From Brevundimonas sp. UBA6550 (GTDB lineage: Bacteria; Pseudomonadota; Alphaproteobacteria; Caulobacterales; Caulobacteraceae), in NCBI RefSeq assembly GCF_002434505.1, contig NZ_DJKE01000005.1:248001-312000 (forward strand): a stretch of 64,000 nt of DNA. The letters are read 5' to 3'. The notes beneath the pieces were generated by a model that had not been told where the DNA came from, ran no database searches, and saw only the letters and a list, made by a program, of their open reading frames with translations. Position 1 is the first letter of the stretch, and each line of letters opens with the position of its first letter. Below are positions 41,556-52,997 of this stretch, one piece after another. The position numbers and the translations under genes were made by a program.

Positions 41556-42889
41556 CCACCGCCGTCGAAGCCAATGCCGACGGCCTGATCGGTCCGACGC
41601 ATTCCTACGCGGGCCTCAGCCCCGGCAACCTGGCCTCCAGCCTGAACAAGGGCGAAGCGTCCAACCCGCGCGCGGCGGTGTTGCAGGGTCTGGACAAGAT
41701 GAAGCTGCTGGCGGACCTGGGCCTGCCCCAGTTCGTCCTGCCGCCGCACGAACGGCCCAACATCCCCTTCCTCCGGTCGCTGGGCTTTACCGGCACGGAT
41801 GGACAGGTGCTGGATCGCGCGTGGAGAGCCGCGCCGTCCTTCGCCGCCGCCGCCTGTTCGGCCTCGCCCATGTGGGCCGCCAACGCCGCGACGGTGACCC
41901 CGTCCAGCGACGCCGCAGACGGTCGGGTGCATTTCACCCCCGCCAACCTGCACACCAATCTGCACCGCAGTCTGGAGCACCGGCAGACCAAGCGCGCGCT
42001 GGACGCCCTGTTCCCTGACGCCCGCCGGTTCGCCGTCCACGACGCCCTGCCCGCCGTCGCCCATCTGGCCGACGAAGGTGCCGCAAACCATGTTCGCCTG
42101 TGCGCCGCGCACGGCGGTCGCGGAGTCAATCTGCTGGTCTGGGGGCGCGAGGCGTTCGAGCCGTGGGACGCTCCCTTCCCCGCCCGCCAGACGCGCGAGG
42201 CCTCCGAGGCCATCGTCCGCCGCCATGAGGCCGGGCGGCCGGTTCTGGCCCAGCAGTCCCGCGCCGCCATCGCGGGCGGCACATTCCACAACGACGTGGT
42301 CTGCGTCGGGGCGCTGGACAACCTGTTCTTCCACGAACTGGCGTTCGAGGACACGGAGGCGACCAAGGCCGCCATCCGCCGCGCCGCCAACGGCCTGTTC
42401 GAGCCCCAGTTCATCGAGGTCTCCGACGCCGACCTGCCGCTGGCCGACGCGATCAGTTCCTATCTGTTCAACTCCATGCTGATCCAGGTTCCGGGCGAGG
42501 ATCGCCTGACCCTAGTCTGCCCGACCGAGACGCGCGACAATCCGCGCAGCCACGCGGTCGCCGAACGGATCGCCGCCTCCAACGGGCCGATCGGCGCCGT
42601 GCGCTACGTCGATGTGCGCCAGTCGATGCGCAACGGCGGCGGCCCGGCCTGTCTGCGTCTGCGCGTCGTGCTGACAGAGGCTGAGTTGGCGGCGACCAAT
42701 CCGGCCATGCGCCTGACCGATAGGCTGCACGCCAAACTGTCGGCCTGGGCCGCGCGTTGGTATCGCGAGGAACTGCGGCCCGCCGATCTGGCCGACCCGG
42801 CCCTGCTGGACGAGACGCGCGGGGCGCTGGACGAACTGACGACCCTTCTGAAACTCGGGACCGACTTCTATCCCTTCCAGAGAGTGTGA
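41552..42889 (+). CDS. astB: N-succinylarginine dihydrolase
   Basis: A protein of 445 residues. Conserved AstB segments are DGLIGPTHSYAGLSPGNLAS at the N-terminus, MWAANAATVTPSSDAADG, HTNLHRSLEH and the catalytic-cysteine region MRNGGGPACLRLRV (about residues 352-365). It splits N-succinylarginine to N-succinylornithine, CO2 and ammonia. The start overlaps astD (ATGA). Confidence 0.95.
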   Translation: MTTAVEANADGLIGPTHSYAGLSPGNLASSLNKGEASNPRAAVLQGLDKMKLLADLGLPQFVLPPHERPNIPFLRSLGFTGTDGQVLDRAWRAAPSFAAAACSASPMWAANAATVTPSSDAADGRVHFTPANLHTNLHRSLEHRQTKRALDALFPDARRFAVHDALPAVAHLADEGAANHVRLCAAHGGRGVNLLVWGREAFEPWDAPFPARQTREASEAIVRRHEAGRPVLAQQSRAAIAGGTFHNDVVCVGALDNLFFHELAFEDTEATKAAIRRAANGLFEPQFIEVSDADLPLADAISSYLFNSMLIQVPGEDRLTLVCPTETRDNPRSHAVAERIAASNGPIGAVRYVDVRQSMRNGGGPACLRLRVVLTEAELAATNPAMRLTDRLHAKLSAWAARWYREELRPADLADPALLDETRGALDELTTLLKLGTDFYPFQRV

Positions 42890-42896
42890 TGCGCCC

Positions 42897-44195
42897 ATGA
42901 CCGCCGATGCGCCTCCTCCTGCCCCCATGTCCCCCGCCCGCCGTTTGCGAAACATCGTCGGCGGATCGGCCGGCAATCTGGTGGAATGGTTCGACTGGTA
43001 CGCCTATGCGGCCTTCACCCTGTATTTCGCGCCAGTCTTCTTCCCCAGCGAAGACCCGACCGCCCAGCTTCTGAGCGCCGCCGCCGTCTTTGCGGTGGGC
43101 TTTCTGATGCGGCCCATCGGCGCCTGGATCATGGGGGTCTATGCCGACCGCAAGGGGCGCAAGGCGGGGCTGACCCTGTCGGTGACGCTGATGTGCACCG
43201 GCTCTCTGATCATCGGCCTGACGCCCGGCTATGCGACCATCGGTCTGGCGGCGCCGGCGTTGCTGCTGTTCGCGCGGCTGTTGCAGGGGCTCAGCGTCGG
43301 CGGCGAATACGGGTCCAGCGCCACCTATCTGTCGGAAATGGCCGAGCCGCATCGGCGTGGCTTCTGGTCCAGTTTCCAGTATGTCACCCTGATCTCGGGC
43401 CAGCTGATCGCGCTTCTGCTGCTGATCGTGCTGCAGAACACGCTCAGCGAGACGGCGCTGGCCAGCTGGGGCTGGCGCATTCCCTTCTTCGTGGGCGCGG
43501 CTCTGGCGGTCATCGTCTTCTGGCTGCGTCGGCGGCTGGACGAGACGCACAAGGCCGAGGACGTCAAGGACAAGCCCAGGTCCAGCGCCGTCCAGCTGTT
43601 CGTCAAACACCCCAAGGAGGCCTTCATGGTGCTGGGCCTGACGGCGGGCGGCACCTTGGCCTTCTATACCTACACGACCTATCTGCAGAAGTTCCTGGTC
43701 AACACGACCGGCTTTCCCAAGAACACCGCGACCGAGATCAGCGCGGCGGCCCTGTTCATCTTCATGCTGCTGCAACCGGCCGTGGGGGCGCTGTCGGACC
43801 GGATCGGGCGGCGGCCGGTCATGGTGGCGTTCGGCGTTCTGGGCGTCATCTTCACCGTGCCGATCATGACGCTGCTGTCGCGCGTCGAAAGCCCGATGGC
43901 GGCCTTTGGTCTGGCCCTGGCCGGACTGGTGATCGTGTCGGGCTATACGGCGATCAATGCGGTGGTGAAGGCCGAACTGTTCCCCGCCCATATCCGCGCC
44001 CTGGGCGTGGCCCTGCCCTACGCCATCGCCAACGCCGTGTTCGGCGGCACGGCGGAATATGTCGCCCTGTGGTTCAAGGACGCGGGGATGGAGAGCGTCT
44101 TCTTCTGGTATGTGACCGGCATGATCGGGGTGTCGCTGATCACCTTCATCCGAATGCGCGACACGCGGCATAACAGCCTGATCACGCATACCTAG
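42897..44195 (+). CDS. MFS transporter, metabolite:H+ symporter family (alpha-ketoglutarate permease-like)
   Basis: A protein of 432 residues with twelve transmembrane helices. The MHS-family signature is present: GGSAGNLVEWFDWYAY at the start, FLMRPIGAWIMGVYADRKGRK after the second helix, and the LLQGLSVGGEYGSSATYLSE region. A second DRIGRRPVMV copy opens the C-terminal half. It lies 7 bp after astB, so it is probably in the AST operon. AST yields glutamate and succinate, so import of alpha-ketoglutarate, a related acid, or arginine is plausible. Confidence 0.9.
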   Translation: MTADAPPPAPMSPARRLRNIVGGSAGNLVEWFDWYAYAAFTLYFAPVFFPSEDPTAQLLSAAAVFAVGFLMRPIGAWIMGVYADRKGRKAGLTLSVTLMCTGSLIIGLTPGYATIGLAAPALLLFARLLQGLSVGGEYGSSATYLSEMAEPHRRGFWSSFQYVTLISGQLIALLLLIVLQNTLSETALASWGWRIPFFVGAALAVIVFWLRRRLDETHKAEDVKDKPRSSAVQLFVKHPKEAFMVLGLTAGGTLAFYTYTTYLQKFLVNTTGFPKNTATEISAAALFIFMLLQPAVGALSDRIGRRPVMVAFGVLGVIFTVPIMTLLSRVESPMAAFGLALAGLVIVSGYTAINAVVKAELFPAHIRALGVALPYAIANAVFGGTAEYVALWFKDAGMESVFFWYVTGMIGVSLITFIRMRDTRHNSLITHT

Positions 44196-44205
44196 TCACC
44201 TTGTC

Positions 44206-44280
44206 CGTCATCCCAAGGCTTGTCCCTGGAATCCATACGCCCAGTGCATATGGATCCTCGCCACAAGGGCGAAGATGACG
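44206..44280. repeat. Imperfect inverted repeat between convergent MFS and phhA genes
   Basis: CGTCAT (44206-44211) pairs with ATGACG (44275-44280), and ATCCATA (44231-44237) with TATGGAT (44249-44255). It is probably another family of intergenic repeat and may end transcription from both sides. Confidence 0.55.
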
Positions 44281-44294
44281 AGGTTGGAATGGCC

Positions 44295-45170
44295 TCAGGC
44301 CGCGAACCGCCCGCCTTTTTCGGCATAGGCCTGGGTGCCGCGGGTGAAGACCTGATCGGTCGGCAGGATGGTTTCGATGGCCAGATCCTCCTGCCCCTTC
44401 AGCGCGGCATAGACGGGACCGAAATCCTTCAGCGTCTCGTTCTTCAGCGCTTCCAGATTGTCGATGACGAAATAGACCTGCTGGAAGTCGTCGATGCGGT
44501 AGAGGGTCCGCATCACCCGCTCCAGGTCGAAGCCCAGGCGGTTGGGCGACGGGTCGTCCAGGGCGAACACGCTCTCGGTCGAGGAGGACACGATGCCCGC
44601 GCCATAGATGCGAAGGCCATCCGCCTCCTTCATCAGGCCGAACTCCACCGTGTACCAGTACAGCCGCGCCAGATTGGGCAACATGCCCAGCGACGCCGCC
44701 CGCTGTCCGCCCCTGCCATAGGCCTCCATATAGGCGGCGAAGGCCGGGTCGGTCAGCATGGGAACGTGGCCGAAGACATCGTGGAAGATGTCCGGCTCCT
44801 GCAGATAGTCCAGTTGATCCGGGGTCCTGATGAACTGGCCCGAGACGAAGCGTCGGTTGGCCAGGTGGTCGAAGAACACCTCGTCCGGCACAAGGCCCGG
44901 CACGCAGACCACGCTCCAGCCGGTCAGGGCCTGAAGCTTGGGATTGATGACATCGAAGTCGGGAATGCCGCCCGCGTTCAGGTCCAGCGCCTTCAGCCCG
45001 TTCAGAAAGGCGTCGCAGGCCCGTCCCGGCAGCACCTTCATCTGGCGGGCGTACAGCGTGTCCCAGGTCCGGTGTTCGACCTCGGTATAGGCGGCCCAGT
45101 TCTGGGGGATGGTCCAGTCGGCGGCGGCGCCTTCGGGCGGCTGTTCGAAGACGTGCTCGAAGTCGGACAT
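44295..45170 (-). CDS. phhA: Phenylalanine 4-monooxygenase
   Basis: A protein of 291 residues in the aromatic amino acid hydroxylase family. Iron ligands are His-His in DIFHDVFGHVPM (about residues 133-144) and Glu in YWYTVEFGL. The SGQFIRTPDQLDYLQEPD pterin-loop region precedes them. It converts Phe to Tyr with tetrahydrobiopterin and O2, the first step of Phe breakdown. Length is normal for a bacterial PhhA. It is followed by the inverted repeat at 44206. Confidence 0.97.
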   Translation of the reverse strand: MSDFEHVFEQPPEGAAADWTIPQNWAAYTEVEHRTWDTLYARQMKVLPGRACDAFLNGLKALDLNAGGIPDFDVINPKLQALTGWSVVCVPGLVPDEVFFDHLANRRFVSGQFIRTPDQLDYLQEPDIFHDVFGHVPMLTDPAFAAYMEAYGRGGQRAASLGMLPNLARLYWYTVEFGLMKEADGLRIYGAGIVSSSTESVFALDDPSPNRLGFDLERVMRTLYRIDDFQQVYFVIDNLEALKNETLKDFGPVYAALKGQEDLAIETILPTDQVFTRGTQAYAEKGGRFAA

Positions 45171-45227
45171 GGGACGCTCCTCAAATCTTTTCCTCAGTCT
45201 AACGAGGACTTGCGGCGTCTTCCACCA

Positions 45228-45536
45228 TCAGTGCAGCCGCATGTCCAAAGGGGCGTGGTGGCCGTGGGCGTCGTGGGTGAACCAGCGGCCGACGTCGTCG
45301 GGCAGCAGGACGGCGTCGCCGTGTTCCAGCACGGCCTCGGCCGCATAGGCGACGAAACCGCCGTCGTCGCCCAGGGCGAAGACCCGGTAGAAGGGCTGGC
45401 TGGGATCGACCCCGCCGGTCTCGGCGGCCGGGCCGTCATAGGCGCAATCGACGTCCATCACCACGCCGCGAAAGGCGTCGTCCCGGTGACGGACGACCTG
45501 GCCGATGGAGAAGCGGGCTGTATGAACCTGGGTCAT
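45228..45536 (-). CDS. hspQ: HspQ heat shock protein / hemimethylated-DNA-binding domain
   Basis: A protein of 102 residues. It has the family start ARFSIGQVVRHRDDAFRGVVMDVD, the YRVFALGDDGGFVAYAAEAVL block and a histidine-rich end. HspQ can stimulate Lon protease and was first described as a hemimethylated-DNA-binding protein (YccV). It lies 57 bp upstream of phhA on the same strand. Confidence 0.9.
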   Translation of the reverse strand: MTQVHTARFSIGQVVRHRDDAFRGVVMDVDCAYDGPAAETGGVDPSQPFYRVFALGDDGGFVAYAAEAVLEHGDAVLLPDDVGRWFTHDAHGHHAPLDMRLH

Positions 45537-45681
45537 GGTTCTGGATACGACGCGGCGGATGACGCGGACCCCGCCGGGCCGTTCATCTTCCTGACAGAAT
45601 GGCTTGGCGCGGACGATCTTCGCGCGCTAGGCTGACGGGGACGGGCGCCGCTTCGGACCGCCCACATCGGAATGACGACCC

Positions 45682-46779
45682 ATGCCGGAGACCCACGGCG
45701 CGCCCCGACGGCGCGACGAGCGGTCCCAGCCTTCCCGTTCGCGGGATGCGTCGGGTCGGGATGCGCCGCTGTATGGCGCGCTCGATCTGGGGACCAATAA
45801 TTGTCGGCTGCTGATCGCGCGGCCGTCGCGCGACGGCTTTCGCGTGGTGGACAGTTTCAGCCGCATCGTGCGTTTGGGCGAGGGCCTGTCGCGCACCGGG
45901 CGGCTGGACCCGCAGGCGATGGACCGGGCCTATGACGCCCTGGCCCTGTGCGCCGAGCGGATCGTGCGTAAGGGCGTGGACTCTGCGCGTCTCAGCGCCG
46001 TCGCCACCCAGGCCTGTCGCGCGGCCGAGAACGGCGCGGACTTCATCGACCGGGTGCGAAGGGGCACTGGGCTTCGCCTGCGCATCATCGACCCGGCCGA
46101 GGAGGCGCGGCTGGCGGTCGAGGGGTGCCTGAACCTGATCGACCCCAGGGCCGAGGGAGTGGTCATCATCGACGTGGGCGGCGGCTCCACCGAACTGTCG
46201 TGGCTGAAGCGCGAGGAGGCGGAATGGCGCACCACCGGCTGGATGTCGGCGCCGCTGGGCGTCGTCACCCTGGCCGAACGCCACCCCGAGCCGGATAACG
46301 CGGGCGAGCCCTGGTACGAGGCCATGGTCGCCGACATGGGCGCGGCCCTGGCGGACGGCGGCATTCAGGACGACGGAATGCTGGACCTGCTGCGGCGCGA
46401 CCGCGCGCACCTGATCGGCACCTCGGGCGCGATCACCAGCCTGGCGGGCATCCACCTGAAACTGCCGCGTTACAATCGGGATCGGGTCGATGGGCTTTGG
46501 ATGATGCGCGGCGACTGCGAGGCGGCGGCAGATCGGCTGAAGGCCCTGGGGCCGGAAGGGCGGGCGCGCGAGGCCTGTATCGGCCCCGACCGCGCCGACC
46601 TGGTGCTGGCCGGAGCCGCCATCCTGGAGGCGATCCAGCGCGCGTGGCCGTCAGAGCGCGTTCGCGTCGCCGACAGGGGCCTGCGCGAGGGCCTGCTGTT
46701 GCAAAGGATGCGCGAGGATCAGAAACCGCCGCGCCGCCGCCGACGCCGGCGCGGTCGTGGCCGGGGATCGGCCGGCTGA
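45682..46779 (+). CDS. Ppx/GppA phosphatase family protein
   Basis: A protein of 365 residues. The actin-like fold motifs are ALDLGTNNCRLLIA (about residues 34-47) and VIIDVGGGSTELSWL (about residues 155-170). GTSGAITSLAGIH is the third conserved block. Such enzymes hydrolyse polyphosphate or pppGpp, so it may affect the stringent response. The N-terminal 30 residues are Arg- and Ser-rich and the C-terminus ends in an arginine-rich tail that could bind polyphosphate or RNA. There is a 4-bp gap to the convergent cyclophilin gene. Confidence 0.9.
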   Translation: MPETHGAPRRRDERSQPSRSRDASGRDAPLYGALDLGTNNCRLLIARPSRDGFRVVDSFSRIVRLGEGLSRTGRLDPQAMDRAYDALALCAERIVRKGVDSARLSAVATQACRAAENGADFIDRVRRGTGLRLRIIDPAEEARLAVEGCLNLIDPRAEGVVIIDVGGGSTELSWLKREEAEWRTTGWMSAPLGVVTLAERHPEPDNAGEPWYEAMVADMGAALADGGIQDDGMLDLLRRDRAHLIGTSGAITSLAGIHLKLPRYNRDRVDGLWMMRGDCEAAADRLKALGPEGRAREACIGPDRADLVLAGAAILEAIQRAWPSERVRVADRGLREGLLLQRMREDQKPPRRRRRRRGRGRGSAG

Positions 46780-46783
46780 GGCT

Positions 46784-47653
46784 CTAGGCCCCCGGCGTCA
46801 CCTGCGCCGGGATGTCGATGTCGCAGACGGAGAAGTCGGCGCCCTTGGCCTGGCGCGCCTGATCCACCAGGGCGCGGAAGGCGGCGGAGGTGGTGTTCAT
46901 CATCTGAACCGTCGGGCGTTCGGCCTGGGGCAGGTCGGCGGCCAGGCGCACGCGGGTCATGCGATCCGGTTCGGTCACAATGCCGTCCGGGGTGGGGCTG
47001 GCCTTCAGGGCGCGCACCACGTCCAGCCCCGACACCACCCGCCCCCAGACGGTGTAGCGTTTGTCCAGCGCCGGATAGGCCTGGCGCATCAGGAAGAACT
47101 GGCTGTTGGCGGTGTCATTGCCTTCGTCGCGCGCCATGCCGGCGACGCCGGGGCAATACAGGCCCCAGCCGTGGACCTTCTTGTCGCCGGTGCCGGCCAT
47201 CAGGTCGTCGGGCTGGGTCTGGACCGGCACGGAGCGGACGAAGCCGATCAGGGCGCCGGTCGGGGCGGCGACAGGGGTGAAGGCCATGTCGGGACCGCGA
47301 CGGAAGGTGAACTCCCCCTTCAGGTCGGGATACCAGCTCTGACCGTCGCCGGTGCCCAGCGGATCGCCAGTCTGGGCCATGAACCAGTCGATCACCCGGT
47401 GCCAGGCCAGATTGTCGTAAAACCCACGCGCGGCCAGCAGCTTAATCCGCTCGACGTGGGCGGGGGCCAGTTCGGGCGCCAGTTCGACCAGGATGCGCCC
47501 CTTGCTCGTGTCGATGACCAGAAGATCGCTGGGAGAGATGGCGCGCCAGTCGGTCGGGGCCGGCGGGGGCGGAGGCGGCGACGCCTCCTGCGCCAGAACC
47601 GGGCCGGACAGAAGGGCGGACAGGACCGCCGCCGCCAATGCGTTTCGAACCAT
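46784..47653 (-). CDS. Periplasmic peptidyl-prolyl cis-trans isomerase (cyclophilin), copy 1
   Basis: A protein of 289 residues. A signal peptide ends at VLAQ, a poly-Pro stretch follows, and the cyclophilin domain covers about residues 45-215. The active-site Arg is in WHRVIDWFMAQTGDP, and NSQFFLM and YTVWGRVVSGLDVV follow. The usual FHRVIPGF is altered to WHRVIDWF, so specificity may differ from the neighbour. A C-terminal extension of about 60 residues ends with a lone Cys (SVCDI), which the second copy also has (SICDV). It is 32 bp downstream of that copy. Confidence 0.9.
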   Translation of the reverse strand: MVRNALAAAVLSALLSGPVLAQEASPPPPPPAPTDWRAISPSDLLVIDTSKGRILVELAPELAPAHVERIKLLAARGFYDNLAWHRVIDWFMAQTGDPLGTGDGQSWYPDLKGEFTFRRGPDMAFTPVAAPTGALIGFVRSVPVQTQPDDLMAGTGDKKVHGWGLYCPGVAGMARDEGNDTANSQFFLMRQAYPALDKRYTVWGRVVSGLDVVRALKASPTPDGIVTEPDRMTRVRLAADLPQAERPTVQMMNTTSAAFRALVDQARQAKGADFSVCDIDIPAQVTPGA

Positions 47654-47685
47654 GTCCCCTACCCCTCCTGACGGTCGATCCGGCC

Positions 47686-48561
47686 TCAGCCGCCGACGAC
47701 CTCGGCGACCGGCTGGACGTCGCAGATGCTGAAGCCCGAACCGCGCGCGGTGCGGGTCGCGGCGATCCGGTCGGCGAAGGCCCCGTTTGAGGCGTTCAGC
47801 ACGCGCACGGTCGGGCGCTGCCCCTCCGGCAGGGCCGAGGCCATGCGGACGTGGGTCATGACGTCGGGGTCAGTCACCTTGCCGTCCTCAGCGTCCGAAC
47901 CCTTCTTGATCTTGTCCAGCACGTCCAGGCCCGACACCACGCGGCCGAAGGCGGTATAGACGCCGTCCAGCTGATCGCGGGCGCCCATCATCAGGAAGAA
48001 CTGGCTGTTGGCGCTGTCGGGCGAGCCGGAACGGGCCATGCCCAGCACGCCGGGGCAGAACAGGCCGTGGGCGTCCACCTTAAAGTCGGCGGTGACCATC
48101 ATCTGGGCGTCGGGCTGGGTCTGGACCGGCAAGTTGTTGACCAGGCCGCGCACGCCCAGGCCGGCGTTGGGCACGGCGACGAAACCGGCGTCGCGGCCGC
48201 GACGGAAGTTGAACTCGGCCTTCAGGTCGGGCAGTTCGCTGCCGCCCTCGCCCGTGCCCTTGGGATCGCCGGTCTGGGCCATGAAGCCGGGGATGACGCG
48301 GTGGAACTTCAGCCCGTCGTAAAAGCCCTGATTGGCCAGGGTGCGGATGCGTTCGGCATGGTTGGGCGCCGCCACCGGAACCAGCTCCACCAGGATGCGG
48401 CCCTTGGCGGTGTCGATGACCAGCAGGTTCTCAGGCGCGATGGTGCGCCAGTCGGCGGCGGAGGCCGAGACCGGCGCGGCGGCGGGCGCCGTCGTCTGGG
48501 CCTGGACCGCGCTGGAGGCCAGAAGGGCGCCGAGGCCGGCCGCGATGATCGCCTTACGCAT
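47686..48561 (-). CDS. Periplasmic peptidyl-prolyl cis-trans isomerase (cyclophilin), copy 2
   Basis: A protein of 291 residues starting at the ATG at 48561 (the TTG 12 bp upstream is less likely). A signal peptide ends at VQAQ. The domain carries FHRVIPGFMAQTGDPKGTG, NSQFFLMMG and YTAFGRVVSGLDVLDKI, which is close to the classical cyclophilin. The same C-terminal extension as its neighbour is present. The two are tandem duplicates that diverged. It follows coaD by 8 bp. Confidence 0.92.
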   Translation of the reverse strand: MRKAIIAAGLGALLASSAVQAQTTAPAAAPVSASAADWRTIAPENLLVIDTAKGRILVELVPVAAPNHAERIRTLANQGFYDGLKFHRVIPGFMAQTGDPKGTGEGGSELPDLKAEFNFRRGRDAGFVAVPNAGLGVRGLVNNLPVQTQPDAQMMVTADFKVDAHGLFCPGVLGMARSGSPDSANSQFFLMMGARDQLDGVYTAFGRVVSGLDVLDKIKKGSDAEDGKVTDPDVMTHVRMASALPEGQRPTVRVLNASNGAFADRIAATRTARGSGFSICDVQPVAEVVGG

Positions 48562-48569
48562 AGTCGTTC

Positions 48570-49058
48570 TCAAATCCCGTTCTTGACCTTGTCCCGCACG
48601 CGCGCGGCGATGGCGGGGCTGACGAAACTGTCGATCGCGCCGTCCAGACGGGCGATTTCCTTGACCAGCCGCGAGGCGATGGCCTGGTGGCGCGGATCGG
48701 CCATCAGGAATACCGTCTCGATGTCCTGATTGAGGCGCTGGTTCATGGCCGTCATCTGGAACTCGTATTCGAAGTCGGCGACCGCGCGCAAACCCCGGAT
48801 GATGACGTTGGCGTTCAGTTCCTCGGCGAAATGCATCAGCAGGTTCGAAAAGGGCTGGACCACGATGTCGCCGCCCAGGCCCGCAACCTCGTCCTGCAGC
48901 ATCCGCACCCGCTCATCGGTGGTGAACAGCGGCCCCTTCTCGTCATTGCGCGCCACGCCGATGACCACCCGGTCCACCAGCTTCAGCGCGCGCTTGATGA
49001 TGTCGGTGTGCCCGTTCGTCACCGGGTCGAAAGTGCCCGGATAAAGTCCGATGCGCAT
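48570..49058 (-). CDS. coaD: Phosphopantetheine adenylyltransferase
   Basis: A protein of 162 residues, normal for CoaD. The nucleotidyltransferase motif GLYPGTFDPVTNGHTDII is at the N-terminus, followed by RGLRAVADFEYEFQMTAMNQRL (about residues 90-111), and the ISSR-like end. It makes dephospho-CoA from 4'-phosphopantetheine and ATP, the next-to-last step of CoA synthesis. It probably forms an operon with the cyclophilin genes. Confidence 0.97.
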   Translation of the reverse strand: MRIGLYPGTFDPVTNGHTDIIKRALKLVDRVVIGVARNDEKGPLFTTDERVRMLQDEVAGLGGDIVVQPFSNLLMHFAEELNANVIIRGLRAVADFEYEFQMTAMNQRLNQDIETVFLMADPRHQAIASRLVKEIARLDGAIDSFVSPAIAARVRDKVKNGI

Positions 49059-49113
49059 GGCGTGTCTCCCCAGCCTGTCGCCTGCCGTTCGGCGTCGTTT
49101 AGCAGGTGCGAAA

Positions 49114-49947
49114 TCAGCGGCCTAGCCGGCTGACGCCTTCGTCATCGTCGCGGGCCGCGATGACTTGCGGCGGCTGGGCGGACCAGGCGGCCTCGATCCG
49201 GGCCAGCAAAGCCGGGGCGCTGGCGAACGTCACGTCGTCAATGGCCGTGATGGCACAGACCGGCGTGGCGCTGTTGCACAGGAAGGCGCCGTCGAACGCG
49301 GCGATGTCCGACAGGGCGACTGTCCGGGTTTCCGAGGCCAACCCCGCCTCGGCGAGACCGCGCTGGATCAGCGCCTGGGTCACGCCCGCCAGCATCGGTG
49401 CCTGAGGCCAGACGATGCGGTCGCCCTTGAAAAAGCCGATGTTCCACAGCGCGCCCTCGGACACCCGCCCATTGCCGTCGGTGAACAGCGCATCGTCGAA
49501 ACCAGCGGTGCGGGCGGCGCGGCGCGCGCGGGTCAGCCCCATGGTCGCGACGTGCTTCAGATGCGGCGCCTCCCGCTCATAGGCCATCGCCTTGAGCCGG
49601 ACCGAGACGGCCAACGGCGGCGGAGGCGGCGAAACCACCGTCATGACCTTCGGCCGACCGACGAACGACGGGGCGCGATGACCGATCTCCGGCGAGAACA
49701 GGCTGACCCGCAGCCAGCAGGCGTCGCGGCCCTCGACGGCCTGCGCCATCAGACGACCGAACTCCGCCTGGCCCGGGCTTTCACCGAACAGTTCGACCGC
49801 CGCCTGCCTCAGCCGCGCCAGATGCAGGTCCAGGCCGCGCACGGCGCCCTGCTCCACGCGGAAAGATGTGTAGGCGCCGTAGTTGACCAGAGCCTGATGG
49901 GCCAGGTCGTCGGGTGTGGCGGGGCGGCCGTCGATCAGTATGTCCAT
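49114..49947 (-). CDS. Class IV aminotransferase (PLP-dependent)
   Basis: A protein of 277 residues starting at the ATG at 49947; the longer frame runs into an inverted repeat and is rejected. The catalytic Lys lies in PHLKHVATMGLTRARR, followed by GFDDALFTDGNGRVSEGALWNIGFF, the PLP-binding pattern of branched-chain aminotransferases and aminodeoxychorismate lyases. The exact reaction (BCAA, D-amino acid or ADC lyase) cannot be decided. It lies between coaD and gyrA on the same strand. Confidence 0.85.
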   Translation of the reverse strand: MDILIDGRPATPDDLAHQALVNYGAYTSFRVEQGAVRGLDLHLARLRQAAVELFGESPGQAEFGRLMAQAVEGRDACWLRVSLFSPEIGHRAPSFVGRPKVMTVVSPPPPPLAVSVRLKAMAYEREAPHLKHVATMGLTRARRAARTAGFDDALFTDGNGRVSEGALWNIGFFKGDRIVWPQAPMLAGVTQALIQRGLAEAGLASETRTVALSDIAAFDGAFLCNSATPVCAITAIDDVTFASAPALLARIEAAWSAQPPQVIAARDDDEGVSRLGR

Positions 49948-49959
49948 CGCCGAATAACT

Positions 49960-50086
49960 CCGCTCATCCCGGCGAAAGCCGGGACCCAGTTCTTTCGCTC
50001 GGCATTGCGCTGGGCGACCACCGCGCCGCGACAGGCACGATCCGTCGCCCAAAACACTGGGTCCCGGCTTTCGCCGGGATGAGCGG
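49960..50086. repeat. Second copy of the perfect 30-bp-arm inverted repeat
   Basis: Arms at 49960-49989 and 50057-50086 are perfect reverse complements, and identical in sequence to those at 40000 and 40098. The 67-bp centre differs. It lies 12 bp upstream of the aminotransferase start and 14 bp after the gyrA stop, so it is part of that intergenic region. Confidence 0.92.
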
Positions 50087-50100
50087 AAAAAGCAGCCCGA

Positions 50101-52875
<2,775 letters not shown>

Positions 52876-52997
52876 TGAAGCGTGGCTTTATGCGGCCGGA
52901 ATCGGAACGTGATCCGCTGTGACGATTTCTAGCATTCCAGGGGCCCGGTGGCAAAGCGACGTCGCCGTGAAAGCCCGTCTCTGAAAGGACTTTCCAT

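Noticed and set aside
36690..50090. Repeated hairpins as a possible CRISPR array
   Set aside because: The repeats are single inverted pairs about 10 kb apart, not regularly spaced direct repeats with spacers, and no cas gene is present.
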